43,472 nt of DNA from an uncultured Pseudomonadota bacterium (GTDB lineage Bacteria; Desulfobacterota; Desulfobacteria; Desulfobacterales; Desulfobacteraceae). Below the pieces are notes generated by a model. The model had not been told where the DNA came from, ran no database searches, and saw only the letters and a program-made list of their open reading frames with translations. The stretch covers positions 1 through 43,472 of the forward strand of contig CALGRI010000080.1 of NCBI GenBank assembly GCA_937880875.1. Reading direction: 5' to 3'. A program made the translations under genes and the position numbers. This document shows, one piece after another, positions 1 to 8,296 of the stretch (position 1 is the first letter of the stretch; each line of letters begins with the position of its first letter).

Positions 1-124
1 GAGCAGAAACACCAAGCTGGTATAAAAGCGTTTTGCTGGGTGCAATTAAAGCAAGTTACCGCAGTTATGAGTTACAGTGTTTAAAGTACTTGTAACATAA
101 AGATAAAAAAAATAACAATGTTGA

Positions 125-622
125 TCAAATAAATTTATTTATTTTATTTTTCAAAAATTGTTCTTCCTGTTCCCGCCAGTTTTGTCCCTGGAATTTCTTA
201 TCATAAAACCCGCCCAGCCTGTCTAACAGCCTTTCCCACGGATTTTTTTTCTTTTCTATTGCCTCAAGTACATCGGCAACAAAGAGTTCTATATCAAGCA
301 TCTTCTCTTTGGGAGCAAAGTAGGCAGCGCCGTCTTCGATAGATCTCTTAAGGCTTTCTTCTGTTAAAGCATGGGCTGTGAGCATAAGTGCGGGAATTCC
401 CTGGTTGTTCGCAACCTTAAGCAGATCAAATCCCTGTACCCCCATGATATCCAGGACAGCCATGTCATAATTCTGGTCTTCCAGCATCTTTCTACCCTCT
501 TCAAAAGAGGATGCCGTATCTATTTTACACAAACTTAAAAGTTCAATTAAAGATTCAAGCACATCTGGTTCATCATCCACGATGAGAATTTTTTTTCCTT
601 CAAGTAACTTTTTTGGTTTCAC
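125..622 (-). CDS. Stand-alone response regulator receiver (REC) domain protein with short C-terminal extension
   Basis: ORF 165 aa; ILIVDDEPDVLESL acidic start, YDMAVLDIMG phospho-Asp region, ALMLTAHA, AYFAPKE; GTG start preceded by AAGGAG on the - strand. Confidence 0.85.
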   Translation of the reverse strand: MKPKKLLEGKKILIVDDEPDVLESLIELLSLCKIDTASSFEEGRKMLEDQNYDMAVLDIMGVQGFDLLKVANNQGIPALMLTAHALTEESLKRSIEDGAAYFAPKEKMLDIELFVADVLEAIEKKKNPWERLLDRLGGFYDKKFQGQNWREQEEQFLKNKINKFI

Positions 623-740
623 TGGGTATCTATCTCCTTCTTATACTGAAAATTATAATTTTACAGTATAAGAAATTTATTCACTATTTAAAAGTGCAAA
701 ATCATAAAAGCACTATGATTAAAATTTTATTTGTGCAACT

Positions 741-2057
741 TTAATCTGCCAGTCTCATCATTAACTCGGGAAGCCACAAAGCAATCTGGGGAAACAACAT
801 GAGCAGACCCATGCCGACAACGAGAATCCCAATAAACGGCAGAACAGACTTGTAAATGTCTGATGTCGATATCTCCGGCGGCGCAACGGATTTGAGATAA
901 AACAGCTGATATCCAAAAGGTGGCGTAACATACCCCATTTGCATATTGATTACAAAAAGAATTCCAAACCATACCGGATCAAACCCCAGACTCTTGACAA
1001 TGGGAAAACAGATGGGGGCAAGAATAAAAATGATTGCAAAAGGATCAACAAACATTCCCATTAAAAAGGACAAGCCCATCATTGACAGGAGGACAAGCCA
1101 GCGGTTCATCCCCGCTCCCATCACCAGATCACCCAGAAAGACGGCCCCTCCGGCCCTTGCATATACGGCACTGAAAAACATGGCCCCGTAAAAAATCCAC
1201 ATGGTCAGACCGGTAATCCTGAAAGTCTCCACCGTGACTTCTTTTATCAGTTTCCAGTTAAAGCGTTTATGAATTGCAACAGAAATTAGAACCGCCACCA
1301 CACCAAGCGCGCCTGCTTCAGTGGGTGTTGCAATGCCGAAAAAAATTGATCCAAGAACCGACATGACAATCAACAAAGGAAGGATGACCATTTTAAGAGA
1401 CGCAAATTTCTCCTTAAGGGTAAATTTCTCAGGGTGGGCCGGGCATAAGTTGGGGTTTATCCATCCCCTTATACCGATATAGGCGATAAAAAGGCCGGCA
1501 AGAAGGATTCCCGGTCCGATCCCGGCCATGAATAACTTGCCCACGGAGATATTACCGACCATGGCCAGCAAAATACTGATAATACTGGGCGGGATCAATA
1601 TCCCAAGGGTCCCTGGGCCGGCTATGGATCCCAGTGCAATTCCCTTGTCATAGCCCCGTTTGAGCATAGCCGGAAGGGCGACGACTCCCATGGTCAGTGT
1701 TGCAGCAGCACTTACACCTGTCATTGCTGCAAAAAGCACACAGATAACAACCACCCCCATGGCAATGCCGCCTCTTAATGAACCCGACCAACGGTGTATG
1801 GTCTCAAAAAGGGCTTCGGCAATACCGGACTTCTCCATCAAAAGTCCCATGGCCATAAAAAGCGGGATCGCCACAAGGACAATGCTCCACATGCAGCCGA
1901 ATGTGTTGTAAACGACCATCATCAAACTGCCGGGTCCCCACAGGACAAAAGAAACCAGGACCGAAACACCCCCTAAACTCCAGGCAAGGGGTACTCCCAA
2001 TAGCAGACAAACAATCAGACCACCAAACATTATCAAAGTTACTAATTCAATACTCAT
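741..2057 (-). CDS. dctM: TRAP transporter large permease (DctM)
   Basis: 438 aa, multi-TM, GxxxGxLIPPS and ATPTEAGALG motifs typical of DctM; overlaps DctQ-type gene. Confidence 0.93.
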   Translation of the reverse strand: MSIELVTLIMFGGLIVCLLLGVPLAWSLGGVSVLVSFVLWGPGSLMMVVYNTFGCMWSIVLVAIPLFMAMGLLMEKSGIAEALFETIHRWSGSLRGGIAMGVVVICVLFAAMTGVSAAATLTMGVVALPAMLKRGYDKGIALGSIAGPGTLGILIPPSIISILLAMVGNISVGKLFMAGIGPGILLAGLFIAYIGIRGWINPNLCPAHPEKFTLKEKFASLKMVILPLLIVMSVLGSIFFGIATPTEAGALGVVAVLISVAIHKRFNWKLIKEVTVETFRITGLTMWIFYGAMFFSAVYARAGGAVFLGDLVMGAGMNRWLVLLSMMGLSFLMGMFVDPFAIIFILAPICFPIVKSLGFDPVWFGILFVINMQMGYVTPPFGYQLFYLKSVAPPEISTSDIYKSVLPFIGILVVGMGLLMLFPQIALWLPELMMRLAD

Positions 2058-2562
2058 ACTTTTTCCCTGTAATAACGATATAAAAACTGCGCCATAAATT
2101 CGCCAGTTCCTGGAGTATGATCAATAAAGCCCCTATGGGAATCATCATTTTAATCGGATAAAGGGGCGCACGAAACGGTGTATTGCACGGTTCTAACCGC
2201 ATCATGGATGACCAGGCATAACGGGACCCGTACCATAACAATGCGCCGCAGAAAAAAAAGAAAAACACAAACCCGATAATATCCAGCACCGCCTGTGTCC
2301 GCATGGAAAAGCGAGTGTAAATCAAGTCCATGGAGATATGGTCCCGGTTAAGGCTGACATATGCCCCGCATATAAAATAATAAATTGCAAAGATACGCTG
2401 AGTTGTCCCGTGGGCCCAGATGGTAGGGGCATCAAAAAAATGTCTTGCCACGATTTCATATACCAGTACCGCCACACCGGGCCATAAAAGGTAAGCAAAG
2501 ATTACCCCAGACCACTTACTGATGCCATCAATGATTTTAAACAAGCGTTTCATTATTCCCAT
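2047..2562 (-). CDS. dctQ: TRAP transporter small permease (DctQ)
   Basis: 171 aa, four predicted TM segments, position between DctM and DctP, overlapping the DctM start. Confidence 0.88.
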   Translation of the reverse strand: MGIMKRLFKIIDGISKWSGVIFAYLLWPGVAVLVYEIVARHFFDAPTIWAHGTTQRIFAIYYFICGAYVSLNRDHISMDLIYTRFSMRTQAVLDIIGFVFFFFFCGALLWYGSRYAWSSMMRLEPCNTPFRAPLYPIKMMIPIGALLIILQELANLWRSFYIVITGKKYEY

Positions 2563-2664
2563 CTGCTTTTATATTTTTAAGATCGGACCCAGGACAGGAA
2601 CGCGCTGTCCCTGCCCTGAGTCCGGATTGTTATGAAACAAGTATAACCTTTTTGAATAAAAGAA

Positions 2665-3705
2665 CTAATCTAAAAGTCCAAGGTCGGCCATGTATTTTTT
2701 GAGTATTTTTGTAGCTTCTGCAAAATCAGGATCTTTTGCAGAATACTTGTCAAGAACTGCCAACGAGTGCTTTCTCATTTCCAGTTGATCTGCTTCAGAC
2801 AACTTTGTAAAGGTGAAACCTTTTTTAGCGAGCTGTTCCCGGTACTGGACATCATGCACATAATAGGAGGCTGTGAAAATGTCTGATGCATAGGAAGTGC
2901 TCTGGATGAGTAGCTGCTGCAGGTCCTCGGGAAGGGCTTTCCAGGCATCCATGTTCACATGCAGACTCCAGGCATCCACCGGAGTTATCGGAGTTTCCAA
3001 GAGATACTTTGTGGGTTCATGGAACCCGGAATCAGCCTGGCTGCTTAAAGGCCCCGCAATAACGCCGTCGATCACACCCTTTTCCAATGATCCGTAAATC
3101 TCTCCCCAGGGGAAATAAACGGCAGACGCACCCGCCTGTGCTGCCACCTCGGCATAAACGCCTGTAGCTCTAAGCTTCTTGCCCTTGAAGTCTGCAGCGG
3201 TATTAAGGGGGAACTTGCTTAACAGGACTGCGTTATTTGAAGGAACAGCACCGACGTAAAAAATATTATGTTTTGCATAGGCCTTTCGAACAATATCTTT
3301 TAGTCCCAGCTCATTATAAAGGACCTTGAAATTCTCCAGGGTCGGTAAGGTGAAAGGCGGCAGGCCGCTGGCATAAATCGCCATGGGCAGCTTGCCTATC
3401 CAATATGGACCATAGCTGAAATCTATCTTCAGCGTTCCTGTGGAAACCGCATCAAATGTTTCCATTACCGGCATGATTTCCCCGCCGGCCATGGGGGTGA
3501 GGACAAGCCTTCCCCCGCTTGCTGTCTTAAGATCGGCACACCACTTTTCAAGGACCTTCCAATCCCAGGTCCCGCGGTAAAGCGGATATGTCATATCCCA
3601 CTTATATACCTTGTCTTTGTCACTGGCCTCAACAGTGTTAAATCCTGTAGTTAAGAAGACAACCATTACGGAAAACAATAAAGCAATTGTACAAAATTTC
3701 TTCAT
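2665..3705 (-). CDS. dctP: TRAP transporter solute-binding protein (DctP family)
   Basis: 346 aa with N-terminal signal peptide; GKKLRATGVYAEVAAQAGASAVYFPWGEIYGSLEKGVIDGVIAG is a typical DctP region. Confidence 0.9.
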   Translation of the reverse strand: MKKFCTIALLFSVMVVFLTTGFNTVEASDKDKVYKWDMTYPLYRGTWDWKVLEKWCADLKTASGGRLVLTPMAGGEIMPVMETFDAVSTGTLKIDFSYGPYWIGKLPMAIYASGLPPFTLPTLENFKVLYNELGLKDIVRKAYAKHNIFYVGAVPSNNAVLLSKFPLNTAADFKGKKLRATGVYAEVAAQAGASAVYFPWGEIYGSLEKGVIDGVIAGPLSSQADSGFHEPTKYLLETPITPVDAWSLHVNMDAWKALPEDLQQLLIQSTSYASDIFTASYYVHDVQYREQLAKKGFTFTKLSEADQLEMRKHSLAVLDKYSAKDPDFAEATKILKKYMADLGLLD

Positions 3706-3780
3706 TTTAAGCTCCCTTTAATTAATATTGATTATGTTTGAACTACCCCCTGACCCTAAAGTGTACAAAAAATATAAAAA

Positions 3781-3801
3781 AACAGCTTAAAAACAGCTGT
3801 T
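3781..3801 (-). terminator. Weak candidate intrinsic terminator after MttB1 (- strand)
   Basis: On the - strand AACAGC-(9 nt)-GCTGTT followed by a T-rich run; lies between the MttB gene and dctP. Confidence 0.4.
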
Positions 3802-3820
3802 CTCCATTTCTTAGTTTGGA

Positions 3821-5263
3821 TTAACCATCAGCATTTTCTACGATTTCCTGGATTTTTCTTTGGACATCCGGTTCAAGAGGCTTTGGCTTGTGTGTTGCCA
3901 GAATTTGCTTTAACCTGTCCTTTGCCTTTGCCTGAATATTCTTGGATCCTTCTTGCTCCCATGCTTCTCTTCTTATCCTGGTTCCCAGAGTCGCATCCCA
4001 TTGTTCACCCTTGAAATGTTTCATGGTATGGGGATGGGTAAGGAATTCTCCGCCTGCACCTACCTGTCTGATAACATCAAGGGCCAGGGTCTCCTTGTTT
4101 ACCTCGATACCCTTTAACAACCGGTTAATAAAACTGCATATTTCATTACCGATAATTGCCTGTTCAGGATATGAGGTTTCCGTGTTCTCCAAGGCTGAGG
4201 AGGTCGCTTCGATAACAATGTCAGTGCCGGACAATGCCGAAAACAGATTTAACATTCCGGTCTCATATCCCACCTGGGCATCCAAAGCATTGGACCGTGT
4301 TGTGGATCCATGGACTGCATGGGGAACACCGTATCCTTGAAGCATCTGGGCAAGAGCACTGGCCATTAATGCTGTTTCGGGTGAGGCAAATGTAAAATCA
4401 CCGGACCTCATATCCGAAGACCCGGCATATCCCATCAGCCTGACAGGTGCACCAGGATTGACGAGCTGGGTTAATACCAGTCCTGATAAAAGCTCTGCCA
4501 CTGAAAGTGCCAGGGTGCCGGCAAGGGTCACCGGAGCTGATGTGCCTGCTCCTGGTATCGTATAGATCTGGAAAGGGATGTTGGAACGGCACATTTCCAT
4601 CAAACAATCAATTCGAGCAGGTTCAAATACAAAGGGACTTATCATGCCGAAGCTACAGGTGAACATGGGTCTTGCCTTTAACGCTTCGCGGCTTCCGGCA
4701 ATGGCGATTCCCATCTGAATAAGATCCCTTGCGCCGGCGCCATCATAGGCGGTTGCAATAACGGGCTTCAGTGTGTTGTTCAGCAGCGCCTGGGATATGT
4801 GTCGGTCCAGTGATTTTTCAGGAACATCCCCGGGATAAATTTCAGGGTAAATCATATGGGAGTTCTCAAGGGCATCATGGATTAAAACATTGTTTTCCAG
4901 ATCCTTTTTTACAGCAGGTCTTCTTTTTCCAGTCTCAATATCCATGATAAAAGTGGCGCCGTGGCCACCGCTGTAATGAACACCGTTGAACGACTTAAAA
5001 TCATATTTAGGCTCCCTTCCGCACACCGTTATAAAACGGGGAGCACTATTCAGGGCCTTTTCCACAAGCGACATAGGGATCTGAACCATCTGTTTTTTAA
5101 AGTCCACGTCCGCACCGGCCTGCTGAAATATATTCAATGCTTCCTCATGCTGAACCTTAAGGCCTGGATCTTTCAGAATTTCCATGGCTGTCTCATCCAC
5201 CATCTGGATATCCTTTTTGCTTAGAACTTTAAGGGTTCTTCCTCCCAATGGCTTTATACCCAT
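3821..5263 (-). CDS. MttB-family (trimethylamine methyltransferase superfamily) corrinoid methyltransferase, non-pyrrolysine
   Basis: 480 aa; full-length without in-frame amber codon; YSGGHGATFIMDIETG..., GAGTSAPVTLAGTLALSVAELLSG..., family-typical blocks; RBS AGGAGATGAT. Confidence 0.85.
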   Translation of the reverse strand: MGIKPLGGRTLKVLSKKDIQMVDETAMEILKDPGLKVQHEEALNIFQQAGADVDFKKQMVQIPMSLVEKALNSAPRFITVCGREPKYDFKSFNGVHYSGGHGATFIMDIETGKRRPAVKKDLENNVLIHDALENSHMIYPEIYPGDVPEKSLDRHISQALLNNTLKPVIATAYDGAGARDLIQMGIAIAGSREALKARPMFTCSFGMISPFVFEPARIDCLMEMCRSNIPFQIYTIPGAGTSAPVTLAGTLALSVAELLSGLVLTQLVNPGAPVRLMGYAGSSDMRSGDFTFASPETALMASALAQMLQGYGVPHAVHGSTTRSNALDAQVGYETGMLNLFSALSGTDIVIEATSSALENTETSYPEQAIIGNEICSFINRLLKGIEVNKETLALDVIRQVGAGGEFLTHPHTMKHFKGEQWDATLGTRIRREAWEQEGSKNIQAKAKDRLKQILATHKPKPLEPDVQRKIQEIVENADG

Positions 5264-5384
5264 AATATCATCTCCTGTTTGTTTATATTTTAGTCCAACA
5301 ATAAAACATATTCATATAAATTCGGTTTAACGCTATTTGTCATTGTTTCGTGAAAATTAATTCTAACCGCCAGAACTAAATATA

Positions 5385-5400
5385 TGCAATTCTGATGCCA
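5385..5400 (-). promoter_or_regulatory. Sigma-54 promoter for MttB1 (TGGCATCAGAATTGCA)
   Basis: GG-N10-GC spacing exact; TGGCA and TTGCA elements; about 120 bp upstream of the MttB1 start. The identical 16-mer recurs at 38873-38888. Confidence 0.85.
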
Positions 5401-5472
5401 ATATCTTTGGAAATTGAAGCAGCTGTGAGATTTAGGGCTTTTCCTTTTTCGCCAAGGCCCGGTAGTGCAAAT

Positions 5473-5489
5473 TGTATATATAGTAAACA
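5473..5489. promoter_or_regulatory. Putative activator-binding site (proximal), TGTATA-TATAG-TAAACA
   Basis: 11/12 match to TGTTTA-N5-TAAACA; centre 82 bp upstream of the -24 GG of the 5385-5400 promoter. Confidence 0.65.
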
Positions 5490-5513
5490 GCTTTTAATGT
5501 TACATTTAATTTT

Positions 5514-5530
5514 AGTCTAATTATTAAACA
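5514..5530. promoter_or_regulatory. Putative activator-binding site (distal), AGTCTA-ATTAT-TAAACA
   Basis: 10/12 match to TGTTTA-N5-TAAACA; centre 123 bp upstream of the -24 GG of the 5385-5400 promoter. Confidence 0.6.
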
Positions 5531-5578
5531 AAACTTAAAAAATATCATGGATCATACTGCTGATCAATTCAATTTAGG

Positions 5579-6526
5579 TCAGTTTAGGGCAAAAGTATCG
5601 GGGAAATTGGAGGGCACAAAAGCATTCCTTGCTTTAAGCAGATGTCCTGACAATTCACGACCGGCAATCTTTTGTGCCAATTTGGCCGTTTCTGCAATTG
5701 CATCAATGTCGATACCGGTACTCACTCCAATTTGGTCGAACATGTAAACCAGGTCCTCTGTCGGCACATTCCAGGCACCGACTTCCATAACAGGCGCCCC
5801 GTAAGGCGTGCCGCTTAATCCGCTTATGGCTGTATCAAAAGTACGGATACCTGCTTCATAGGCGGCAAGACAGTTTACTAATCCCAACCCCATGGTGTTA
5901 TGAAAATGAACCGACAGATTTGTCTCAAGCTTGAGTTCCTGCAATGCAAAAACAGTCTCCTTAACCTGTTTGGGATTGACCCTTCCAGGTGTATCTATAA
6001 GAGAAATTTCATTAACTCCCAAAAAGGAAAGTTTGCTGACAAGCTCCACAAGGTTATTGATTGGAATTCTTCCTTCATATTGACACCAAAATGCAGAAGT
6101 TAGAAACGCTCTGACGGTCTTTCCTCTTTCCTTACAAGCCTGGATGATGGCCGGAATGGTTTTGAAAAGCGTTTTTTTAATAGTGGTACCCAGAAGGGCC
6201 ATGTTAAACGATTCGCTTCCGGCAATCATAACCCCGATTTCATCAACAGTGGTGTTTAATGCCCTACGGCAGGCAATTTCATTGGGCGTCATTCCAATAA
6301 GGGTGACCCCGGGCCTTTTGTCGATGGAATTGACAACCTTTTCAGCATCTGCATATTCAGGCCGGATACGGGGATGGGTAAAACCGACACAATCAATCTT
6401 AGTCACACCGCTTTCCATAAGGCTGTTTACAAGAGCGACTTTTTCGTGAGTACGTATTTTGGGCAACCCGACAGGTCCGTCTCTGGGACTGGTATCAACA
6501 ATTGTAACTTCTGCAATTGATTTCAA
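5579..6526 (-). CDS. HMG-CoA lyase-like DRE-TIM metallolyase (catalytic-loop Cys replaced)
   Basis: 315 aa; VDTSPRDG, HFHNTMGLGLVNCLAAYEAG, FDTAISGLSGTPYG...PTEDLVYM align with the HMGL family. Confidence 0.85.
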   Translation of the reverse strand: MKSIAEVTIVDTSPRDGPVGLPKIRTHEKVALVNSLMESGVTKIDCVGFTHPRIRPEYADAEKVVNSIDKRPGVTLIGMTPNEIACRRALNTTVDEIGVMIAGSESFNMALLGTTIKKTLFKTIPAIIQACKERGKTVRAFLTSAFWCQYEGRIPINNLVELVSKLSFLGVNEISLIDTPGRVNPKQVKETVFALQELKLETNLSVHFHNTMGLGLVNCLAAYEAGIRTFDTAISGLSGTPYGAPVMEVGAWNVPTEDLVYMFDQIGVSTGIDIDAIAETAKLAQKIAGRELSGHLLKARNAFVPSNFPDTFALN

Positions 6527-6603
6527 ATTATAACTCCGTTGAAAATAAATTTTTTATTAGAAATTTGTCTATATAATTTTTTACCTTTTAACTTTAATTT
6601 ATA

Positions 6604-6619
6604 AGCACAAATCGTGCCT
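6604..6619 (-). promoter_or_regulatory. Possible sigma-54-like promoter for the HMGL-like gene (AGGCACGATTTGTGCT)
   Basis: GG-N10-GC spacing exact with GGCACG -24 element; weaker -12 (GTGCT); no TGTTTA-N5-TAAACA palindrome found upstream. Confidence 0.4.
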
Positions 6620-6687
6620 ACCCCCCCCCTCAATATTTTTTACTTTTTTCCTTCCGAACCGGTCCTTAAATTTGATAAGGTAAGCGG

Positions 6688-8052
6688 TTACTCGATATTG
6701 TATAGTTTCAGTTTTGAATAAAATGTTCGGCGGCTGGTCCCAAGGATTTTGATGGCCTTGGATTTATTTTTTGCATGCTGCAATACATCCTTGATAATTT
6801 GTTTTTCCGCATATTGAACTGCTTTGATGAGCAGATCGGAATCATTTTCATCCTTGAAATAAAAGTACCGGGATCCGGTCTTTTCATGGACCGCCTCTTT
6901 TTGAGGCAGGAGGAAATCGGGAAAATGGTTCGGGGTTATCACCGTCCCCGATGCCATGGTTACCATATAGTCTATCACGCCTTTCAATTCACGGACGTTT
7001 CCGGGCCAATGATAAGATTTAAGACCTTCAAGGCAGTTGGCAGAAAATATTAAGGTTTGCTCCATTTTTTTGGAATGCATTCCCAGAAAAAAATTTGCCA
7101 GCAAAGGGATGTCCCCTGGGCGTTCCCGCAATGAAGGCAGGTTGATCGTAATCGTGTTCAACCGATAAATCAAGTCCTGGCGGAAATGATTTTCTTCTAT
7201 CATTTGTAAAAGATCCTTATTTGTTGCAGAAATAATCCGGACATCAACTTCAATATTTTTCATACTGCCAACCCGTTTGAAATGCCCTTCGTTCAATACT
7301 CTCAAAAGCTTTGCCTGTGTAGGTAAAGACGCATCCGCAATTTCATCCAAAAAAAGTGTTCCATGATTTGCTTCCACAAACAATCCATGGCGCCCGCCGG
7401 GCAATGCCCCTGTAAATGCCCCTTTTTCATAGCCGAACAATTCACTGTCGATGAGCTGGTCCGGAATAGCCGCGCAGTTGATGTCCACAAATTCTTTACT
7501 CCTGCGGCGGCTGGCATTGTGAATCGTGCTTGCCAGTATTTCTTTGCCCGTGCCACTCTCCCCGTTTATAAGTATGGGGTAGTCGCTTTGGGCGGCTTTT
7601 TGGGCCTTAAATAAAACTGCTTTAAATTTGAAATCTTCACCAATGAGCCGCGAAAATGCTGGTGAGAGTTCCACTTTGGGGGAGTTGTCGAAATCCACGG
7701 ACTGTCCAGGATTAAAGTATGGAAAATCTAGGACTGGCTCTTCCTGGTCAGCCACCAGGAGCAAGCTGTTCTCCTCGGATCCGGATTTGTTTAATAAGTA
7801 TACAATAATTTTTGTTTTTTTATGATTGGGAATCAGCCCTATCTGTTTTTGAATAACCTTTTTGTCTGACCGTATAAGCTCGGAACTCAACCGAGATAGT
7901 AATTGCCTGACTTTCTTTTTATCTTCTTTTTTTAAATGGTTATATAGTTTTTCAAAGGCAGTGTTGGCATAGATGATACTCCCATTGTTGAATAGGGCAA
8001 TGGGACTCGGGTCATTGCAGTTTAAGTTGAAGGGAAGAATATTTTCTTTCAT
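6688..8052 (-). CDS. Sigma-54-dependent transcriptional activator (PAS-like N-terminus, AAA+ domain, Fis-type HTH)
   Basis: 454 aa; Walker A GESGTGKE, GAFTGA loop, GTLFLDEIAD Walker B, WPGNVREL, C-terminal AIKILGTSRRTFYSKLKLY HTH. Confidence 0.95.
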   Translation of the reverse strand: MKENILPFNLNCNDPSPIALFNNGSIIYANTAFEKLYNHLKKEDKKKVRQLLSRLSSELIRSDKKVIQKQIGLIPNHKKTKIIVYLLNKSGSEENSLLLVADQEEPVLDFPYFNPGQSVDFDNSPKVELSPAFSRLIGEDFKFKAVLFKAQKAAQSDYPILINGESGTGKEILASTIHNASRRRSKEFVDINCAAIPDQLIDSELFGYEKGAFTGALPGGRHGLFVEANHGTLFLDEIADASLPTQAKLLRVLNEGHFKRVGSMKNIEVDVRIISATNKDLLQMIEENHFRQDLIYRLNTITINLPSLRERPGDIPLLANFFLGMHSKKMEQTLIFSANCLEGLKSYHWPGNVRELKGVIDYMVTMASGTVITPNHFPDFLLPQKEAVHEKTGSRYFYFKDENDSDLLIKAVQYAEKQIIKDVLQHAKNKSKAIKILGTSRRTFYSKLKLYNIE

Positions 8053-8086
8053 TGTTGACCGCTCCGCTGAAAAATTATCTTTTTTT

Positions 8087-8103
8087 TGTTTAATAACTAA
8101 ACA
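8087..8103. promoter_or_regulatory. Putative activator-binding site TGTTTA-ATAAC-TAAACA
   Basis: Perfect 6+6 palindrome; centre 83 bp upstream of the -24 GG of the 8177-8192 promoter and just upstream of the regulator's own start. Confidence 0.72.
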
Positions 8104-8138
8104 TATACAAGTGAAGAATTCAAGGGAAAAAACAAAAC

Positions 8139-8176
8139 TTATTGATTTTTATACTGATTTTCATAAAAATCAATAA
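8139..8176. repeat. 14-bp perfect inverted repeat abutting the -24 element
   Basis: TTATTGATTTTTAT (8139-8152) and ATAAAAATCAATAA (8163-8176), 10-nt spacer. Confidence 0.85.
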
Positions 8177-8192
8177 TGGCATAAGATTTGCA
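8177..8192 (+). promoter_or_regulatory. Sigma-54 promoter for the large catabolic operon (TGGCATAAGATTTGCA)
   Basis: TGGCA/TTGCA with exact GG-N10-GC; 105 bp upstream of the 8297 ATG, next to a divergent sigma-54 activator gene. Confidence 0.88.
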
Positions 8193-8296
8193 AACTTATT
8201 TTTACTGATTTTTAAGTCCGAATTAGTGTTACACTTTAAAAAGGTCAAAAATGAACTTTTTGTTGCAGGACGGAGCCATAAAACGGAGGGTACCTT

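Noticed and set aside
3-95. Possible C-terminal end of a + strand CDS (AETPSWYKSVLLGAIKASYRSYELQCLKYL-stop) at the window edge
   Set aside because: Only about 30 codons, no recognisable family, no upstream context; cannot be supported.
3821-5263. Pyrrolysine (amber readthrough) in the MttB homologues
   Set aside because: Both MttB-family ORFs are uninterrupted at full family length, with no in-frame TAG to read through.
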